Assembly: GCF_008153345.1 (NCBI RefSeq)
Contig: NZ_CP042818.1
Location: 3,249,001-3,313,000, forward strand
Source: Treponema phagedenis
GTDB lineage: Bacteria; Spirochaetota; Spirochaetia; Treponematales; Treponemataceae
Direction: 5' to 3'
Length of the DNA stretch: 64,000 bases
Shown: in pieces, positions 26,792 to 36,537 of the stretch
Layout of the letters: every line of letters starts with the position of its first letter
Numbering within the stretch: position 1 is the first letter of the stretch
Program-made: the position numbers and the translations under genes
The notes under the pieces: model-generated
What the model saw: only the letters and a program-made list of their open reading frames with translations
The model's database searches: none
What the model was told of the DNA's origin: nothing

Positions 26792-28297
26792 ATGCATTTA
26801 TCATCAAAAACAAAACGATTTATGACCGTATCAGCTGCGGTTGTTGCGGTATTTCTTGTATTGGTTTCTGCGCGCTGTTCAACAAATAGGGAGTCTGCGG
26901 ATACTGTTTTTGCGGATTCCGGTGCTGCTGAAGGCATTTCAAAAGATACCGTGTCTTTATTGGAAGGTTTGCAGGGAGCTTATCGGCAGGTTACTTCCGC
27001 CGTCCTGCCTGCGGTTGTAACGCTTGATGTGGTGGAAACAAGAAAGGTTCGTGTTCAAGATCCTTTTTCAGATGGTTTTCCATGGTTTTTCTTTGGGAAT
27101 CCCGAAAATAGAGATGAAAAGAATGAACCGAAAGAGCGTGAATTCCGCGCTGAAGGTTTAGGCTCCGGCGTTATAGTACGAAAAACAGGAAAAATTTATT
27201 ATGTTTTAACAAATTATCACGTTGTCGGAAAAGCAAACGATATAGAAGTAAAGCATTATGACGGTAGGACATTCAAGGGAAAACTTGTAGGCGGAGATCA
27301 GAGAAAAGATATTGCACTTGTTTCTTTTGAAACCTCTGATAATAATATTACGGTTGCAAAGCTCGGGAATTCCGATGTTGCACAAGTAGGAGATATTGTA
27401 TTCGCAATCGGCTCTCCACTTGGGTATTCTTCAAGCGTAACACAAGGCATTATCAGTGCGGTTGGAAGATTTGGCGGTCCCGGAAATACCATTAATGATT
27501 TTATTCAAACCGATGCCGCAATCAACCAAGGGAATTCCGGCGGTCCTATGGTAAATATTTATGGAGAGGTTATTGGGATCAATTCATGGATTGCTTCTTC
27601 AAGCGGCGGCTCTCAGGGACTCGGGTTTTCAATTCCGATTAATAATGTAAAAAAAGATATTGACTCTTTTATTCAATACGGTGAAATTAAGTACGGTTGG
27701 CTTGGTGTGCAGTTGATTGGCACGGATGCTAATACTATTGCAGAGCTCGGTATTCCTAAAAATATTGATGGAGCTCTTGTTGCTCAAATTTTCCTCGGCT
27801 CTCCCGCGGATAAGGGAGGCATGAAGCCGGGCGATTATGTTACAAAGCTAAACGGTAAAACAGTAAAAGATATTAATCAGTTAGTGCGCGACATCGGCAA
27901 TTTAGGCAAAGGACAAACCGCATCTTTTGTTCTGATGCGAAATGGAAAAGAACTTTCTCTCAATGTAAAAATTGACGCCCGAGACGAAAAGATTGTTGAA
28001 GATTCCGCAAAGCTTTGGCCCGGAGTTGTACCTGTTCCGATAACTGACAGTATTCGTGAACAACTGAAACTGAAAAAAAATATTACCGGTGTAATAGCTG
28101 CCAATATCCAAAACAAAAGTCCTGCTGCAATAATGGGGCTCAAAAGCGGGGATGTTATTACCGCTGTAAATGACACGAAGATAGCCAATATAAAAGAATT
28201 CTATAATGTTATTTCTCAGCAGACAAAAGAAGTGTGGTTTGATGTCTTGCGTGAGGGACAAACATTGTCAACAATTCGCTTTAAACTGAGTAAATAA
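26792..28297 (+). CDS. htrA: HtrA/DegP-family serine protease
   Basis: A 501-residue envelope protease. A signal sequence or anchor (about 9-28) is followed by a trypsin-like domain with the full triad His143 (TNYHVVG), Asp173 (RKDIALV) and Ser249 (NQGNSGGPM), and two PDZ domains (about 305-395 and 405-500). It degrades or refolds misfolded periplasmic proteins. Cys29 sits at the end of the hydrophobic stretch in VSARC, but Arg before the Cys is a poor lipobox, so lipidation is uncertain. Strong ribosome binding site (GAGGAG). It ends at a bidirectional terminator. Confidence 0.94.
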   Translation: MHLSSKTKRFMTVSAAVVAVFLVLVSARCSTNRESADTVFADSGAAEGISKDTVSLLEGLQGAYRQVTSAVLPAVVTLDVVETRKVRVQDPFSDGFPWFFFGNPENRDEKNEPKEREFRAEGLGSGVIVRKTGKIYYVLTNYHVVGKANDIEVKHYDGRTFKGKLVGGDQRKDIALVSFETSDNNITVAKLGNSDVAQVGDIVFAIGSPLGYSSSVTQGIISAVGRFGGPGNTINDFIQTDAAINQGNSGGPMVNIYGEVIGINSWIASSSGGSQGLGFSIPINNVKKDIDSFIQYGEIKYGWLGVQLIGTDANTIAELGIPKNIDGALVAQIFLGSPADKGGMKPGDYVTKLNGKTVKDINQLVRDIGNLGKGQTASFVLMRNGKELSLNVKIDARDEKIVEDSAKLWPGVVPVPITDSIREQLKLKKNITGVIAANIQNKSPAAIMGLKSGDVITAVNDTKIANIKEFYNVISQQTKEVWFDVLREGQTLSTIRFKLSK

Positions 28298-28326
28298 AAC
28301 AGTTTTACGAATAGCGGAAATTATAC

Positions 28327-28361
28327 AAAGCCTTCTAAAATTTTAAATTTTAGAAGGCTTT
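28327..28361. terminator. Bidirectional terminator between htrA and rnhB
   Basis: A perfect 17-bp inverted repeat (AAAGCCTTCTAAAATTT and its complement) around a single central base. It lies between the convergent htrA and rnhB genes and touches the rnhB stop codon. U-rich sequence follows on the plus strand (TTTTAGTTTTTT). Confidence 0.88.
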
Positions 28362-28960
28362 TAGTTTTTTAACTCCGGTATTTTAAAAGTTTTGCGTTGG
28401 ATAGGAGAAAAGCCGAAGTTTTTTATTGCCTGCACATGAGCGGCGGTACAATAACCCTTATGCTTTTCGTATCCGTATTGCGGGTATTTTTTTGCCCATT
28501 CAAGCATTTCCATATCACGGGTTGTTTTTGCGATGATAGAGGCCGCCATAACTTCAGGGTATTTTGCATCGGCTTTCGGCTCTGCCGCCGCCGCAATAAT
28601 TGAAGGATTCAGAAAATCAGGCAGTTTATTTCCGTCTACGATTATTCGGATAGAAGCTGCCCTGCATTCACTTGTTAAAACTTTTTGATACAAGTCATCA
28701 AACGCCCGTTTCATTGCCAGTAAAGTCGCCTGCAAAATATTGATTGCATCAATTTCGATATGGTCAGCCCTTCCTTCTCCAATGAAAAGCGCCTGAGCTT
28801 GAATGAGCGCTCTACATGCTTCTCTTTTTTGGGGAGAAAGTTTTTTAGAATCATTTAAAAGCGTAGATGCAAAATCAGGCGGAAGAATAACGGCGGCGGC
28901 GGTTACAGGCCCAGCTAAAGGCCCTCTTCCCGCCTCATCAATTCCACAGATAAGTGTCAT
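28361..28960 (-). CDS. rnhB: Ribonuclease HII
   Basis: A 199-residue RNase HII, which removes RNA from RNA/DNA hybrids and single ribonucleotides in DNA. The catalytic region CGIDEAGRGPLAGPV gives the first Asp-Glu pair; further acidic residues lie in IIVDGNKLPDF and EVMAASIIAKTTRD. It overlaps the preceding gene by 4 nt and ends at the shared terminator. Confidence 0.96.
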   Translation of the reverse strand: MTLICGIDEAGRGPLAGPVTAAAVILPPDFASTLLNDSKKLSPQKREACRALIQAQALFIGEGRADHIEIDAINILQATLLAMKRAFDDLYQKVLTSECRAASIRIIVDGNKLPDFLNPSIIAAAAEPKADAKYPEVMAASIIAKTTRDMEMLEWAKKYPQYGYEKHKGYCTAAHVQAIKNFGFSPIQRKTFKIPELKN

Positions 28961-31104
28961 CGTGAAGACTGAACTCCTTTTTGAAAGCCTCTAAATATCG
29001 GCAAAGTTTTTACCGTAACCTTTGAGCTTTTGGTATACCAGAGCGCAATATCCGTATTTTTTTTATGTTCGGGTATACGTTTGCCGCTTAACTTATCAAT
29101 TATAATTTGGGAATTCCAAAGCTCTATCACTCTGCCTACGGTTTGCGGCTCGATATTTGCGACAAAAGTGTCAAGCTGTACAAATGAACTGTCAGCGGAA
29201 ACCCCGAGCGCAATAAGTCCTTCGCAAAGCAAATATACATTATGTAACTCAGCTGCGGAATCTTTTAATTGGAAACAAACCGCATAATCAGTTTTGCTTT
29301 GTTGTATTTGTACGGTATTGCATTCAATTCTTGAGTTGGTAACCTGTATTGTTGCAGCGCCTCCGGCTGCGTTAATTTCACAATCTTTTAAAATAAGATT
29401 CGCATTTTCAGCCTGTATAAGCGGCAGTTTTGAATCCGGTAAAGATGTTCGAGAAATGCGAGTGTTTTTTAATTCACATGAGCAATCTTTTACGGAAAGA
29501 AAAGCTTCAGGAGCAAACTCAATTTGATTTTTATTTCCATCAATAATAATCGGAATGTTTAGCACGATTGACTCGGGTACTGTAATTCCTGTTTTTAAAC
29601 TAAATCGTATCGGCGTATCTGTTTTTTCTTTTTCCGCAAGAGTGAAAAAAGCTTCCTCAAAACTTGTAAAAGGTTTTTGAAAACTGCCGTCTCCCCCATT
29701 TGCGGCAGTTGCATCAATGTAATATGTATTTTTATCAACTGTAAAAGAATACTTTAGCACCGAAGAAGTGTTTCCCGCCTCATCTTGCGTATAAAAGGAA
29801 AGCTCATATTCAACTGCAGCATTTTCTTTCCCGGTTAATATAATTTCCTCTCCTTTTTTAATATATACGGGCGGAGTTATTGTATACAGAAGTCTTTCCC
29901 GCTCCGCTCCTGAAGAAGCGGTAATGGTAACCGGCTTTGTAGACGGTGAATGGTCAGGCTCAAACCTGATCAGAGGTTTTAATGGCGGGATTTTATCGAT
30001 TTCAAAATGGATGGTTATATCACCGTGTGGAACTCCATCATAAAAAGCACGAATACGCAGAAAAAAATGTTTACTCTCTTCTTCTGCAACATCAAACAAA
30101 GTTCCCGAAGGGTTAAAAAAAGCCGCAGTCCCTTTTAAATCATCAGGCATAAAACGCTCGGAATTTTGATAATAAAAAATAAAGGGAGATGCTGTTTTTT
30201 CTATTTGCAAGAGTACCGGCTTATTAGTCGGCTTTTCCGGCACTCCATTGATAAGAGGTTTTTTTGGTAATAAAACCGACTGCATTTTTTCTTTGTCATC
30301 GGAATACCACGAAAGCAAAACATCTTTATCACGAGGAACAAAAATCGGCCCCGTATAAGTTTGCCAACTATTTTCTTTTTCTGTTTCCAATAGATACACG
30401 CCGTTTTCGCCAAGCGGAAGTTCTATAAAATACCAATTCAAAACGCGGTAGCCGGCATCTTTTTTCATAAAAGTAAAAGGCTTCTCCGTTGTATACGGCG
30501 GCAACGGCAGCTGCCCGCGCATGGCAGAGTAGTGAATTACCTTTTCTTCGGTTTCTCTGAATGGTTTTATTGCTTTTATTCTTAAATTGATAAAACCTGT
30601 TTTATCAATTAAAACAGGCTCTGTGTATACAAGTCCGAACTGCTCGGGATCGCTGCCGTCTATCGAATATACAATTTGAGTGTTTTTTTGAGCATTGATA
30701 ATTAAATACTGCTCATTCTCCCATGCCCCGGACTGCGGGCTTATTACTTCCATTAAAGGAGCGTCTTGCTGCGGATGTACCGTGTAAGCAAGAGCTTTTG
30801 AAAAAGAGCCGTCCCGTTTTTGCTTCCAAATGCAAATTTCGGTTCCGTAGGGACAATAAAGCGGTTCTGAATATCCCAACCGTCCTTCCGCAAAAGTATT
30901 AAAAACCGGATTGTATAAACGATAAAATGCCTTCTCTATTTTAGTTTCGGAAGGCATTTTTAAAGTCAGCTGCGCGCCCTGTTCTTCATACTCCGTTATA
31001 ACGGAAACAGGGGAATAAGACTCTTCGGCGAAAGTAAATCCGGTAAGATAAACGCAAAACAAAAAAGATAAAAGAGAGATTTTTTTTATACGTGCTTTAT
31101 TCAT
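28957..31104 (-). CDS. Large secreted protein with chitobiase-type repeats and beta-helix-like C-terminus
   Basis: A 715-residue protein with a signal peptide (about 1-26, ending FAEES). Around 115-180 and 370-460 there are segments like the chitobiase/hexosaminidase C-terminal domain (IVYSIDGSDPEQFGLVYTEP). From about 460, YYIDATAANGGDGSFQKPF introduces a right-handed beta-helix-like region with repeated short strands (NANLILKDCEI, NSRIECNTVQIQ). Such proteins are usually surface or periplasmic; no enzymatic residues are evident. Likely part of a coaE-SPOR-this-rnhB transcription unit. Function unknown. Confidence 0.72.
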   Translation of the reverse strand: MNKARIKKISLLSFLFCVYLTGFTFAEESYSPVSVITEYEEQGAQLTLKMPSETKIEKAFYRLYNPVFNTFAEGRLGYSEPLYCPYGTEICIWKQKRDGSFSKALAYTVHPQQDAPLMEVISPQSGAWENEQYLIINAQKNTQIVYSIDGSDPEQFGLVYTEPVLIDKTGFINLRIKAIKPFRETEEKVIHYSAMRGQLPLPPYTTEKPFTFMKKDAGYRVLNWYFIELPLGENGVYLLETEKENSWQTYTGPIFVPRDKDVLLSWYSDDKEKMQSVLLPKKPLINGVPEKPTNKPVLLQIEKTASPFIFYYQNSERFMPDDLKGTAAFFNPSGTLFDVAEEESKHFFLRIRAFYDGVPHGDITIHFEIDKIPPLKPLIRFEPDHSPSTKPVTITASSGAERERLLYTITPPVYIKKGEEIILTGKENAAVEYELSFYTQDEAGNTSSVLKYSFTVDKNTYYIDATAANGGDGSFQKPFTSFEEAFFTLAEKEKTDTPIRFSLKTGITVPESIVLNIPIIIDGNKNQIEFAPEAFLSVKDCSCELKNTRISRTSLPDSKLPLIQAENANLILKDCEINAAGGAATIQVTNSRIECNTVQIQQSKTDYAVCFQLKDSAAELHNVYLLCEGLIALGVSADSSFVQLDTFVANIEPQTVGRVIELWNSQIIIDKLSGKRIPEHKKNTDIALWYTKSSKVTVKTLPIFRGFQKGVQSSR

Positions 31105-31143
31105 GGATTCCTTTTTCGTATGCTTTATCTATGCTTTTACCTC

Positions 31144-32016
31144 TTACCTTTTTACTTTCTCTTGTGAAATATAACTTCCATTAAAACCGTCAATTGTTTT
31201 AATGTTTTTTAACCAGTATTCAGCCTCGGTTTTATTGGCAAAGGGGCCGACTCGAACTCGATGTGTTACTCCGGTTAAAGTTTCTTTTGTAAAAATTTCA
31301 ACCTTCATATGTTTTTCGGCAAGTCTGTCGCGCGCCCGCTCCGCATTTATTTTACTTGAAAGAGAGGCTGTTTGCACCCAGAAAAGCATTTCCGATTTTG
31401 AAGGTGAGTTTGTGGATGCAGCTTGAGTCTTTGATTTGCTCGATAATTTCTGCGGAGCCTTTGCCAGCGCTTTTGGTTGTGTTTTTGCGGAAGAAACCTG
31501 CTGCGAAGAAGTTTTCTTCACTTGAGGAGTAGATTCAGTTTTCTGCTCTGCTTTTGCAACAGTCTTTTTTGCAGGCGGCTCTTGCTCTTTCGCCGCTTTC
31601 ACTTCTTTATCTTCTTTTTTTTCAGGAGTTGCGTTAAGACCTATTTGCTCGGCGAGTTCAGGAGGAAGCGAATTTGTTTTTTCACCGAGATTTTCTTCCG
31701 AATTAGTCAAGTCAGAAACATCAATATCCTGTTTTGACTCCGGCGAGGGAACAATCAGCACATTCATCGTATTTCCGGAAAGCTGTGCAGGAGCATTTCC
31801 GAATTCAGGAATTTTATCGGGTTCGCGTGCCCACATATTCGGATCAATCCCCGCTTGGTTATAAGCTTGAGTGTCGTTCGTATATTTTGATAAATCGGTC
31901 GCAATAGCGGAATTTTTGGATCTTGCGGGCGAATATAAAAATAAAGCAGTTCCTACAATAATTAAGATAAACAAAGTTACTGATATAATAACCCATAAAA
32001 TTTTCTTTTGTTCCAT
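31144..32016 (-). CDS. SPOR-domain membrane protein
   Basis: A 290-residue protein. It has a short cytoplasmic N-terminus, one membrane helix (ILWVIISVTLFILIIVGTAL, about 5-28), a Lys/Ala/Pro/Ser-rich periplasmic linker (about 115-205) and a C-terminal SPOR domain (about 208-285: FWVQTASLSSKINAERARD, THRVRVGPFANKTEAEYWL). SPOR domains bind denuded peptidoglycan at the septum, so a role in division or wall remodelling is likely. It follows coaE by 24 nt. Confidence 0.85.
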   Translation of the reverse strand: MEQKKILWVIISVTLFILIIVGTALFLYSPARSKNSAIATDLSKYTNDTQAYNQAGIDPNMWAREPDKIPEFGNAPAQLSGNTMNVLIVPSPESKQDIDVSDLTNSEENLGEKTNSLPPELAEQIGLNATPEKKEDKEVKAAKEQEPPAKKTVAKAEQKTESTPQVKKTSSQQVSSAKTQPKALAKAPQKLSSKSKTQAASTNSPSKSEMLFWVQTASLSSKINAERARDRLAEKHMKVEIFTKETLTGVTHRVRVGPFANKTEAEYWLKNIKTIDGFNGSYISQEKVKR

Positions 32017-32040
32017 AAATGCCTCAAAATCTTTTCGGGT

Positions 32041-32673
32041 TTATAAACCCTTTTTTAAAAGTATCTGCTCCAGTTTTTTTTCCAACATAGACGCAGTTCC
32101 GTAGTTGGCTACTCTTTCTATATCGGCATTTCTATAAACATATTGAGAGTAGAAATCCGTTTGATTGGAAAATCTTTTGAAAATCTCTTTCAACGAAAGC
32201 TTGTCTCTTTTTTTGCAGCGCCATATACGTAAGATTTTCGGTGCGGTAATATATAGCACAAACGCACACTCGTCAAGCAGCTTAGTCTTGTGCAACGTCG
32301 GTGCATTCAGCAAAACAGGGCGATGAGGATCCTCCAGAAAAGCCTCATTGATGCGTTTGCGCGTAACAGCACTTATTTTCGGAAAAATAAAAGCCTCGTG
32401 TTTTTTTAACAATACAGGGTCGGAAAACAACAATTCACCGAGTTTTCTACGATTAAGGCTGCCGTCAGCATTTATAAGTTGAAGCCCGTTTTTTTCGCAC
32501 TCTTCCGAAAATAAAGCCGCTATTTCTTCAGACTCCGCAGCCAAAACTTCATGCGCAACAAGGTCGGCATCAATACAATAAAACCCCCGCTTTTCTAAAA
32601 TTTCAGCAGCAACATTCTTTCCGGCACAACTTTGCCCCGCCAAACCGATAATCGGCGCTCTTTTTTCTTCCAT
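32041..32673 (-). CDS. coaE: Dephospho-CoA kinase
   Basis: About 210 residues; phosphorylates dephospho-CoA in the last step of CoA synthesis. P-loop GLAGQSCAGKN, the DADLVAHEVLA region and RKLGELLFSDP match the family. I chose the ATG at 32673 (MEEKRAPIIGL), since the nine residues before it (to 32700) do not belong to the family. The typical Gly-Ser-Gly in the P-loop is replaced by Gln-Ser-Cys. Confidence 0.88.
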   Translation of the reverse strand: MEEKRAPIIGLAGQSCAGKNVAAEILEKRGFYCIDADLVAHEVLAAESEEIAALFSEECEKNGLQLINADGSLNRRKLGELLFSDPVLLKKHEAFIFPKISAVTRKRINEAFLEDPHRPVLLNAPTLHKTKLLDECAFVLYITAPKILRIWRCKKRDKLSLKEIFKRFSNQTDFYSQYVYRNADIERVANYGTASMLEKKLEQILLKKGL

Positions 32674-32775
32674 AATAAAGAGTATAATAAAAAAAGACAA
32701 ACTATAAAAGATGAAATTTTAAAAAGGAAAATTCTCTTACAAAAGAAAGGAGAACGATGGGTATAATAAATCTGG

Positions 32776-33304
32776 AATAACGTTTTTAAGTCATTTTATA
32801 AAAAGAGTTCGACACAACGGTTTAGTTTTTGCCGTCCGTGGCAAAAACTAAACCACGAGTTTTAAAGCTTTACGAATAGTCTTGCTTTAAAACGTCGTTT
32901 CTGTTTGGAACCACCGCCATCCGTGGCGGTTCTGATTTTGCGTCCATGTCAAAAACTAAACCACGAGTTTTAAAAGCACTTGGAAAAAGTTTGTGCTTTT
33001 AAAACATCGGTTCTGCGTGGAACCACGGGCGTCCGTGCCCGTTCTGAGTTTGACAACGGTAGGTAAACTTACCATCGGCAAAATGTAATTTCAAAATTTT
33101 GCCTGCCATTTTTGACAAAGGCAAGCAAACATCAATACTGCGTATGGGAACCACAATAGTCCGTGGCGGGTCTGATTGTAATTTTTTGATTTTTTATTTA
33201 CGTAGCTGCGGTGCGCAATTTACCATAGGGATGCTGAAGCTGCAAGCTATTATTACTAATACTCCGATTACTAACAGCAACTTAATTACAAAACGCTATA
33301 CTAG
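32776..33304 (+). repeat. Modular intergenic repeat, copy D (two modules plus extra sequence)
   Basis: Left end ATAACGTTTTTAAGTC, left block TTATAAAAAGAGTTCGACAC, then two modules. The first hairpin (32819-32854) has a perfect 15-bp stem with arms GGTTTAGTTTTTGCC and GGCAAAAACTAAACC and loop GTCCGT. Then follow the GTTTTAAAGC/GCTTTAAAAC hairpin, CCGCCATCCGTGGCGG, a second round with GTTTTAAAAGCAC/GTGCTTTTAAAAC, and ACGGGCGTCCGTGCCCGT. About 150 bp of other sequence precede GCGCAATTTACCATAGG and the right end AATTACAAAACGCTATACTAG. The final CTAG contains the stop codon of rpiA. The gap 32674-33300 holds nothing else. Confidence 0.82.
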
Positions 33305-34032
33305 AACTCCTTAACCTCGCCGCCTGCATTGGCGATGAACACGCGGGGTGGGTTTTCGGTGAAAAAACCGTTTTCAATAACACCGGGAATAGCGTTTAGT
33401 TCTTTTTCAAATTTAGAAGGGTTTGTCTTTGCCTGTGCAGGCCATTTAATGTCTAAAATAAAGTTTCCGTTATCAGTAACAACGGGGCCTTTTTTGCGTA
33501 TGCCGTCACGGAGTACCATGGACACGCCCCAGCTTTCAAGTTTTTTCATAATGCTCAAACGGGCTTCGGGAGCAATTTCTATCGGTAAAGGAAAACCTGT
33601 ACCAAGCGTTTTTACCTGCTTTGATTCATCGCCGATAATCACAAAGCTTTTGCTGTTATACGCCATTATTTTTTCACGCAGCAAAGCAGCCCCACCGCCT
33701 TTGATCAAATTCTTTTTAGAATCTATCTCATCCGCTCCGTCTATGGTAAGATCAAGCTCGCCGTTAATTCTGCCGGAACTCAAAGAAAATATCGGAATAT
33801 TAAACTCCTCGCAGGCAATTGAAGTTTGAAAACTGCTTGGAACCGCCGCAATGTTTTTGAGTTTTCCTTTTTGAATATACTCGGCGAGGCGTTTTACCGC
33901 AGGCATGGCGGTTGAACCGGTACCTAACCCGATTTTCATTCCTGAAAAAATCTTTCCTTCTTTTATTAAAGTGTCAATTGCATGTTTTGCTACTATTTGT
34001 TTTTGCTCATCAAGCGTTAAGAGGGCTTTCAT
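33301..34032 (-). CDS. rpiA: Ribose-5-phosphate isomerase A
   Basis: A 243-residue enzyme interconverting ribose 5-phosphate and ribulose 5-phosphate in the pentose phosphate pathway. Motifs: [13 protein letters not shown] (phosphate binding), [11 protein letters not shown] (catalytic Asp residues) and [13 protein letters not shown]. Its start overlaps the end of aroDE by 23 nt. The TAG stop lies in the terminal CTAG of repeat copy D, so the element abuts the gene. Confidence 0.95.
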   Translation of the reverse strand: MKALLTLDEQKQIVAKHAIDTLIKEGKIFSGMKIGLGTGSTAMPAVKRLAEYIQKGKLKNIAAVPSSFQTSIACEEFNIPIFSLSSGRINGELDLTIDGADEIDSKKNLIKGGGAALLREKIMAYNSKSFVIIGDESKQVKTLGTGFPLPIEIAPEARLSIMKKLESWGVSMVLRDGIRKKGPVVTDNGNFILDIKWPAQAKTNPSKFEKELNAIPGVIENGFFTENPPRVFIANAGGEVKEF

Positions 34033-35500
34033 AATCTTCTCCAGTAAAAATTTTAAATTGCCGATATGTTTGATATTCCAGCATTCTATAACCGTTTGTT
34101 ATTTTGCAGCCGGCTTCTTCCGCATGAGTAAGCAAGGCTGTTTTTTCAGGTTTGTAATTTAAATCAAACACCGCTTCTTTTCCTGTAAAAGTATAAAAGA
34201 AAAGCGGATCTTCCGCAAGTGAAAAACTATTCCCGACTGTTGTGGTTTGAATAATAATTGAAGAATACTTTTCCAGTAACTTAACCGATGCAGGAGCAAG
34301 TATTGCCCATTTAAATCGATAAGGGAGGGCAATTTGTTTTGCCTTCTCTACAGTCCGATTGAATATACAGGCTTTGCCGTGCAACTGTTTTACTGCATAA
34401 GCAACCGCTTGTGCCGCTCCGCCCGCACCGATAATTGCTACCCGTTTAAAACGCAAATTTTTTACTTGCAAAAATTCCTGTAAAGCTTTTGAAAAAGATT
34501 CCACATCGGTATTAAAAGCCTTCCAACTTCCGTTTGAATACACTGCAGTATTTGCTGCTCTAATTGCCGTTGTTGTTTTTGAGCACTCATTCATGGATGA
34601 AACAATCGGCTTCTTGAACGGATGATCAATCGAAAGTCCGCTAACACCCGCAACCTCTGCAAATTCAATTACATCTTCAGAAACTCTTGCATTGATCGGA
34701 ATATACACTGCATTGATGTTTTGTTTTGCATACGCTTTATTATGCATTTGCGGGCTTAAACTTTCCGAAACATCCGATCCGACAACACCGAAAATTTTTG
34801 TCTTTTCATTTATCTGCTTAAACCGATACAAATAAACCAAAGAAAAAGGATCGATCAATCCGGGAATAAATTCTGATGTTTTCTCTTGAGGCATCACATA
34901 CGTAATTTCCGAATTAAGCCTGCTTGCCAAAAGACGAGAAGGAACTCCATACGCTCCCATTGCAACTAAAATACATCTTCCTCGTTCATGATTTGCAAAC
35001 CTAAAAAGGTTGGTAACATCGGAAAGAGAATTCGCCTTGTATGCAATTTTTACTATCTCATCATCGGAGCGTCTAACTTGTTGAATTTCCGCATCAATAT
35101 CTGTAATTGCTTTTTTATGATTATATTTACTGCGAATAATAGTAATATTAAAAGCGCGAGCCGCTTCTTCAATACTTGGAGCTTGTAAATCTCCTTCAAG
35201 ATCAATATAAGAAAAATTTTTAGCCGGATCAGGGTCGCTGAATGCAAGCCCACGTGCAAAAATAGTAACTCGAGTTGCCTCTCCCGCCGTAAACCTTCCG
35301 CCGTCAATCCGTCGCCGCACAGTAAGAATAACCGGAAGCCCCGCCAACTCGGGGAATCGTCTAATTAGCAACACCTCCTGTGGCTGCAAAAAATCCGCAC
35401 GCAGCTCCGCGATATCAATCAAACTCCGATACTTTTGCACCAGCACAAGATTTTTTTCTATCGTATCCTCAGTTAAAACAAGACAAATTTTTGGCGTCAT
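34010..35500 (-). CDS. aroDE: Bifunctional 3-dehydroquinate dehydratase / shikimate dehydrogenase (AroDE)
   Basis: About 496 residues, two shikimate-pathway enzymes in one chain. The N-terminal type I dehydroquinase half (about 1-215) has YNHKKA (His) and VKIAYKA (Schiff-base Lys). The C-terminal dehydrogenase half has [21 protein letters not shown] and the NADP-binding [13 protein letters not shown]. In the dehydrogenase the usual Asn-Val-Thr-x-Pro-x-Lys loop reads SIDHPFKK, so the Lys is kept but the Asn/Thr positions differ. I chose ATG 35500 ([12 protein letters not shown]); the frame runs 16 codons further upstream without similarity. Confidence 0.9.
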   Translation of the reverse strand: MTPKICLVLTEDTIEKNLVLVQKYRSLIDIAELRADFLQPQEVLLIRRFPELAGLPVILTVRRRIDGGRFTAGEATRVTIFARGLAFSDPDPAKNFSYIDLEGDLQAPSIEEAARAFNITIIRSKYNHKKAITDIDAEIQQVRRSDDEIVKIAYKANSLSDVTNLFRFANHERGRCILVAMGAYGVPSRLLASRLNSEITYVMPQEKTSEFIPGLIDPFSLVYLYRFKQINEKTKIFGVVGSDVSESLSPQMHNKAYAKQNINAVYIPINARVSEDVIEFAEVAGVSGLSIDHPFKKPIVSSMNECSKTTTAIRAANTAVYSNGSWKAFNTDVESFSKALQEFLQVKNLRFKRVAIIGAGGAAQAVAYAVKQLHGKACIFNRTVEKAKQIALPYRFKWAILAPASVKLLEKYSSIIIQTTTVGNSFSLAEDPLFFYTFTGKEAVFDLNYKPEKTALLTHAEEAGCKITNGYRMLEYQTYRQFKIFTGEDYESPLNA

Positions 35501-35578
35501 GCAAGCAGTATAAGAAAAAACATCAACAATTAAAAGATAGGTGTACAATTAAGAAAAATCAAAAAGCTGCGTTGTTGT

Positions 35579-36496
35579 ATGTTTAATGAAAACAACTTTA
35601 CCCCTTTATTGCTAAAACAAAGAAAATACTTTATGATAGCCCGCATGTGTGCGGAGTATAAATGCTATTTTTGTGAGACTTGTGAAGGTTTAGGCTGTAC
35701 CGGAGAGCTGCCCGGGATGGGCGGCGTGTTTAAAAATGCAAACTTTATTGCCAACTGTGCCGCATGGAAAAACTACCATCAGCTGCCGACAGAGGGGCTT
35801 CCTGAAATACGGCTTGCGCCGATAACGGGCGGCGTTGAAAATATCGGATATCCGAATGAAGAAGATTTTTACTTTGATTTAATAGAAGCAGCTCTTGAAG
35901 CAGGCGTTCGCTTGAGTATCGGAGACGGTTGTCCTGATATAAAATTGCAAAGCGGTATTGCCGCACTTAAACAGTATCGGGCAAAGGCTGCCGTTTTTAT
36001 TAAACCGTATCCGAACAAAAAATTTTTTGAGCGTATCGATTGGGCTCGCGAACAAGCTGAAATTATCGGGATTGATATTGACTCGTATAATATTGTAACA
36101 ATGCGGAATCTTGTAAACTTGGAAAAAAAGAATGCACAAAATTTACAAGCCCTGCAGCGATACGCACATCGCCCCTTTGCGGTAAAAGGAATTTTCACCG
36201 ATGACGACATAGAAACTATGCGTGATTTAAAACCTGATATCATCGTTATCTCAAATCACGGCGGAAGAATTGAAACGCGTAGAGGAAGTACCGCAAATTT
36301 TTTAGCAGCACACGGCAAAGAGTTGCGACAATATTGCGGAGAACTTTGGGTTGACGGTGGGCTGCGTTGTAAAGCAGACCTGCTTGCGGCAAAGGCGCTG
36401 GGAGCAAGTCAAATTATGCTTGGCCGCCCATGTATTACCGCTCTCCTTCGCTACGGAAAAAGCGGAATCAAACGAATGCTGACCGCCTTTCAATAA
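35579..36496 (+). CDS. FMN-dependent alpha-hydroxy-acid dehydrogenase-like protein with Cys-rich N-terminus
   Basis: Up to 305 residues. The TIM-barrel end is typical of the FMN-dependent alpha-hydroxy acid oxidase/dehydrogenase family: VISNHGGRIETRRG and LWVDGGLRCKADLLAAKALG, then IMLGRP. The N-terminus instead carries a cysteine cluster, CAEYKCYFCETCEGLGC, suggesting a metal or Fe-S site. It is shorter than usual members (350-400), so the substrate is unknown. The start may be ATG 35579 or ATG 35633, where MIARMCAEYKC begins. It is transcribed divergently from aroDE. Confidence 0.75.
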   Translation: MFNENNFTPLLLKQRKYFMIARMCAEYKCYFCETCEGLGCTGELPGMGGVFKNANFIANCAAWKNYHQLPTEGLPEIRLAPITGGVENIGYPNEEDFYFDLIEAALEAGVRLSIGDGCPDIKLQSGIAALKQYRAKAAVFIKPYPNKKFFERIDWAREQAEIIGIDIDSYNIVTMRNLVNLEKKNAQNLQALQRYAHRPFAVKGIFTDDDIETMRDLKPDIIVISNHGGRIETRRGSTANFLAAHGKELRQYCGELWVDGGLRCKADLLAAKALGASQIMLGRPCITALLRYGKSGIKRMLTAFQ

Positions 36497-36537
36497 ATCT
36501 ATGGGATTCCCGTCCGGAATTAAATCTTAAAGTCGAA

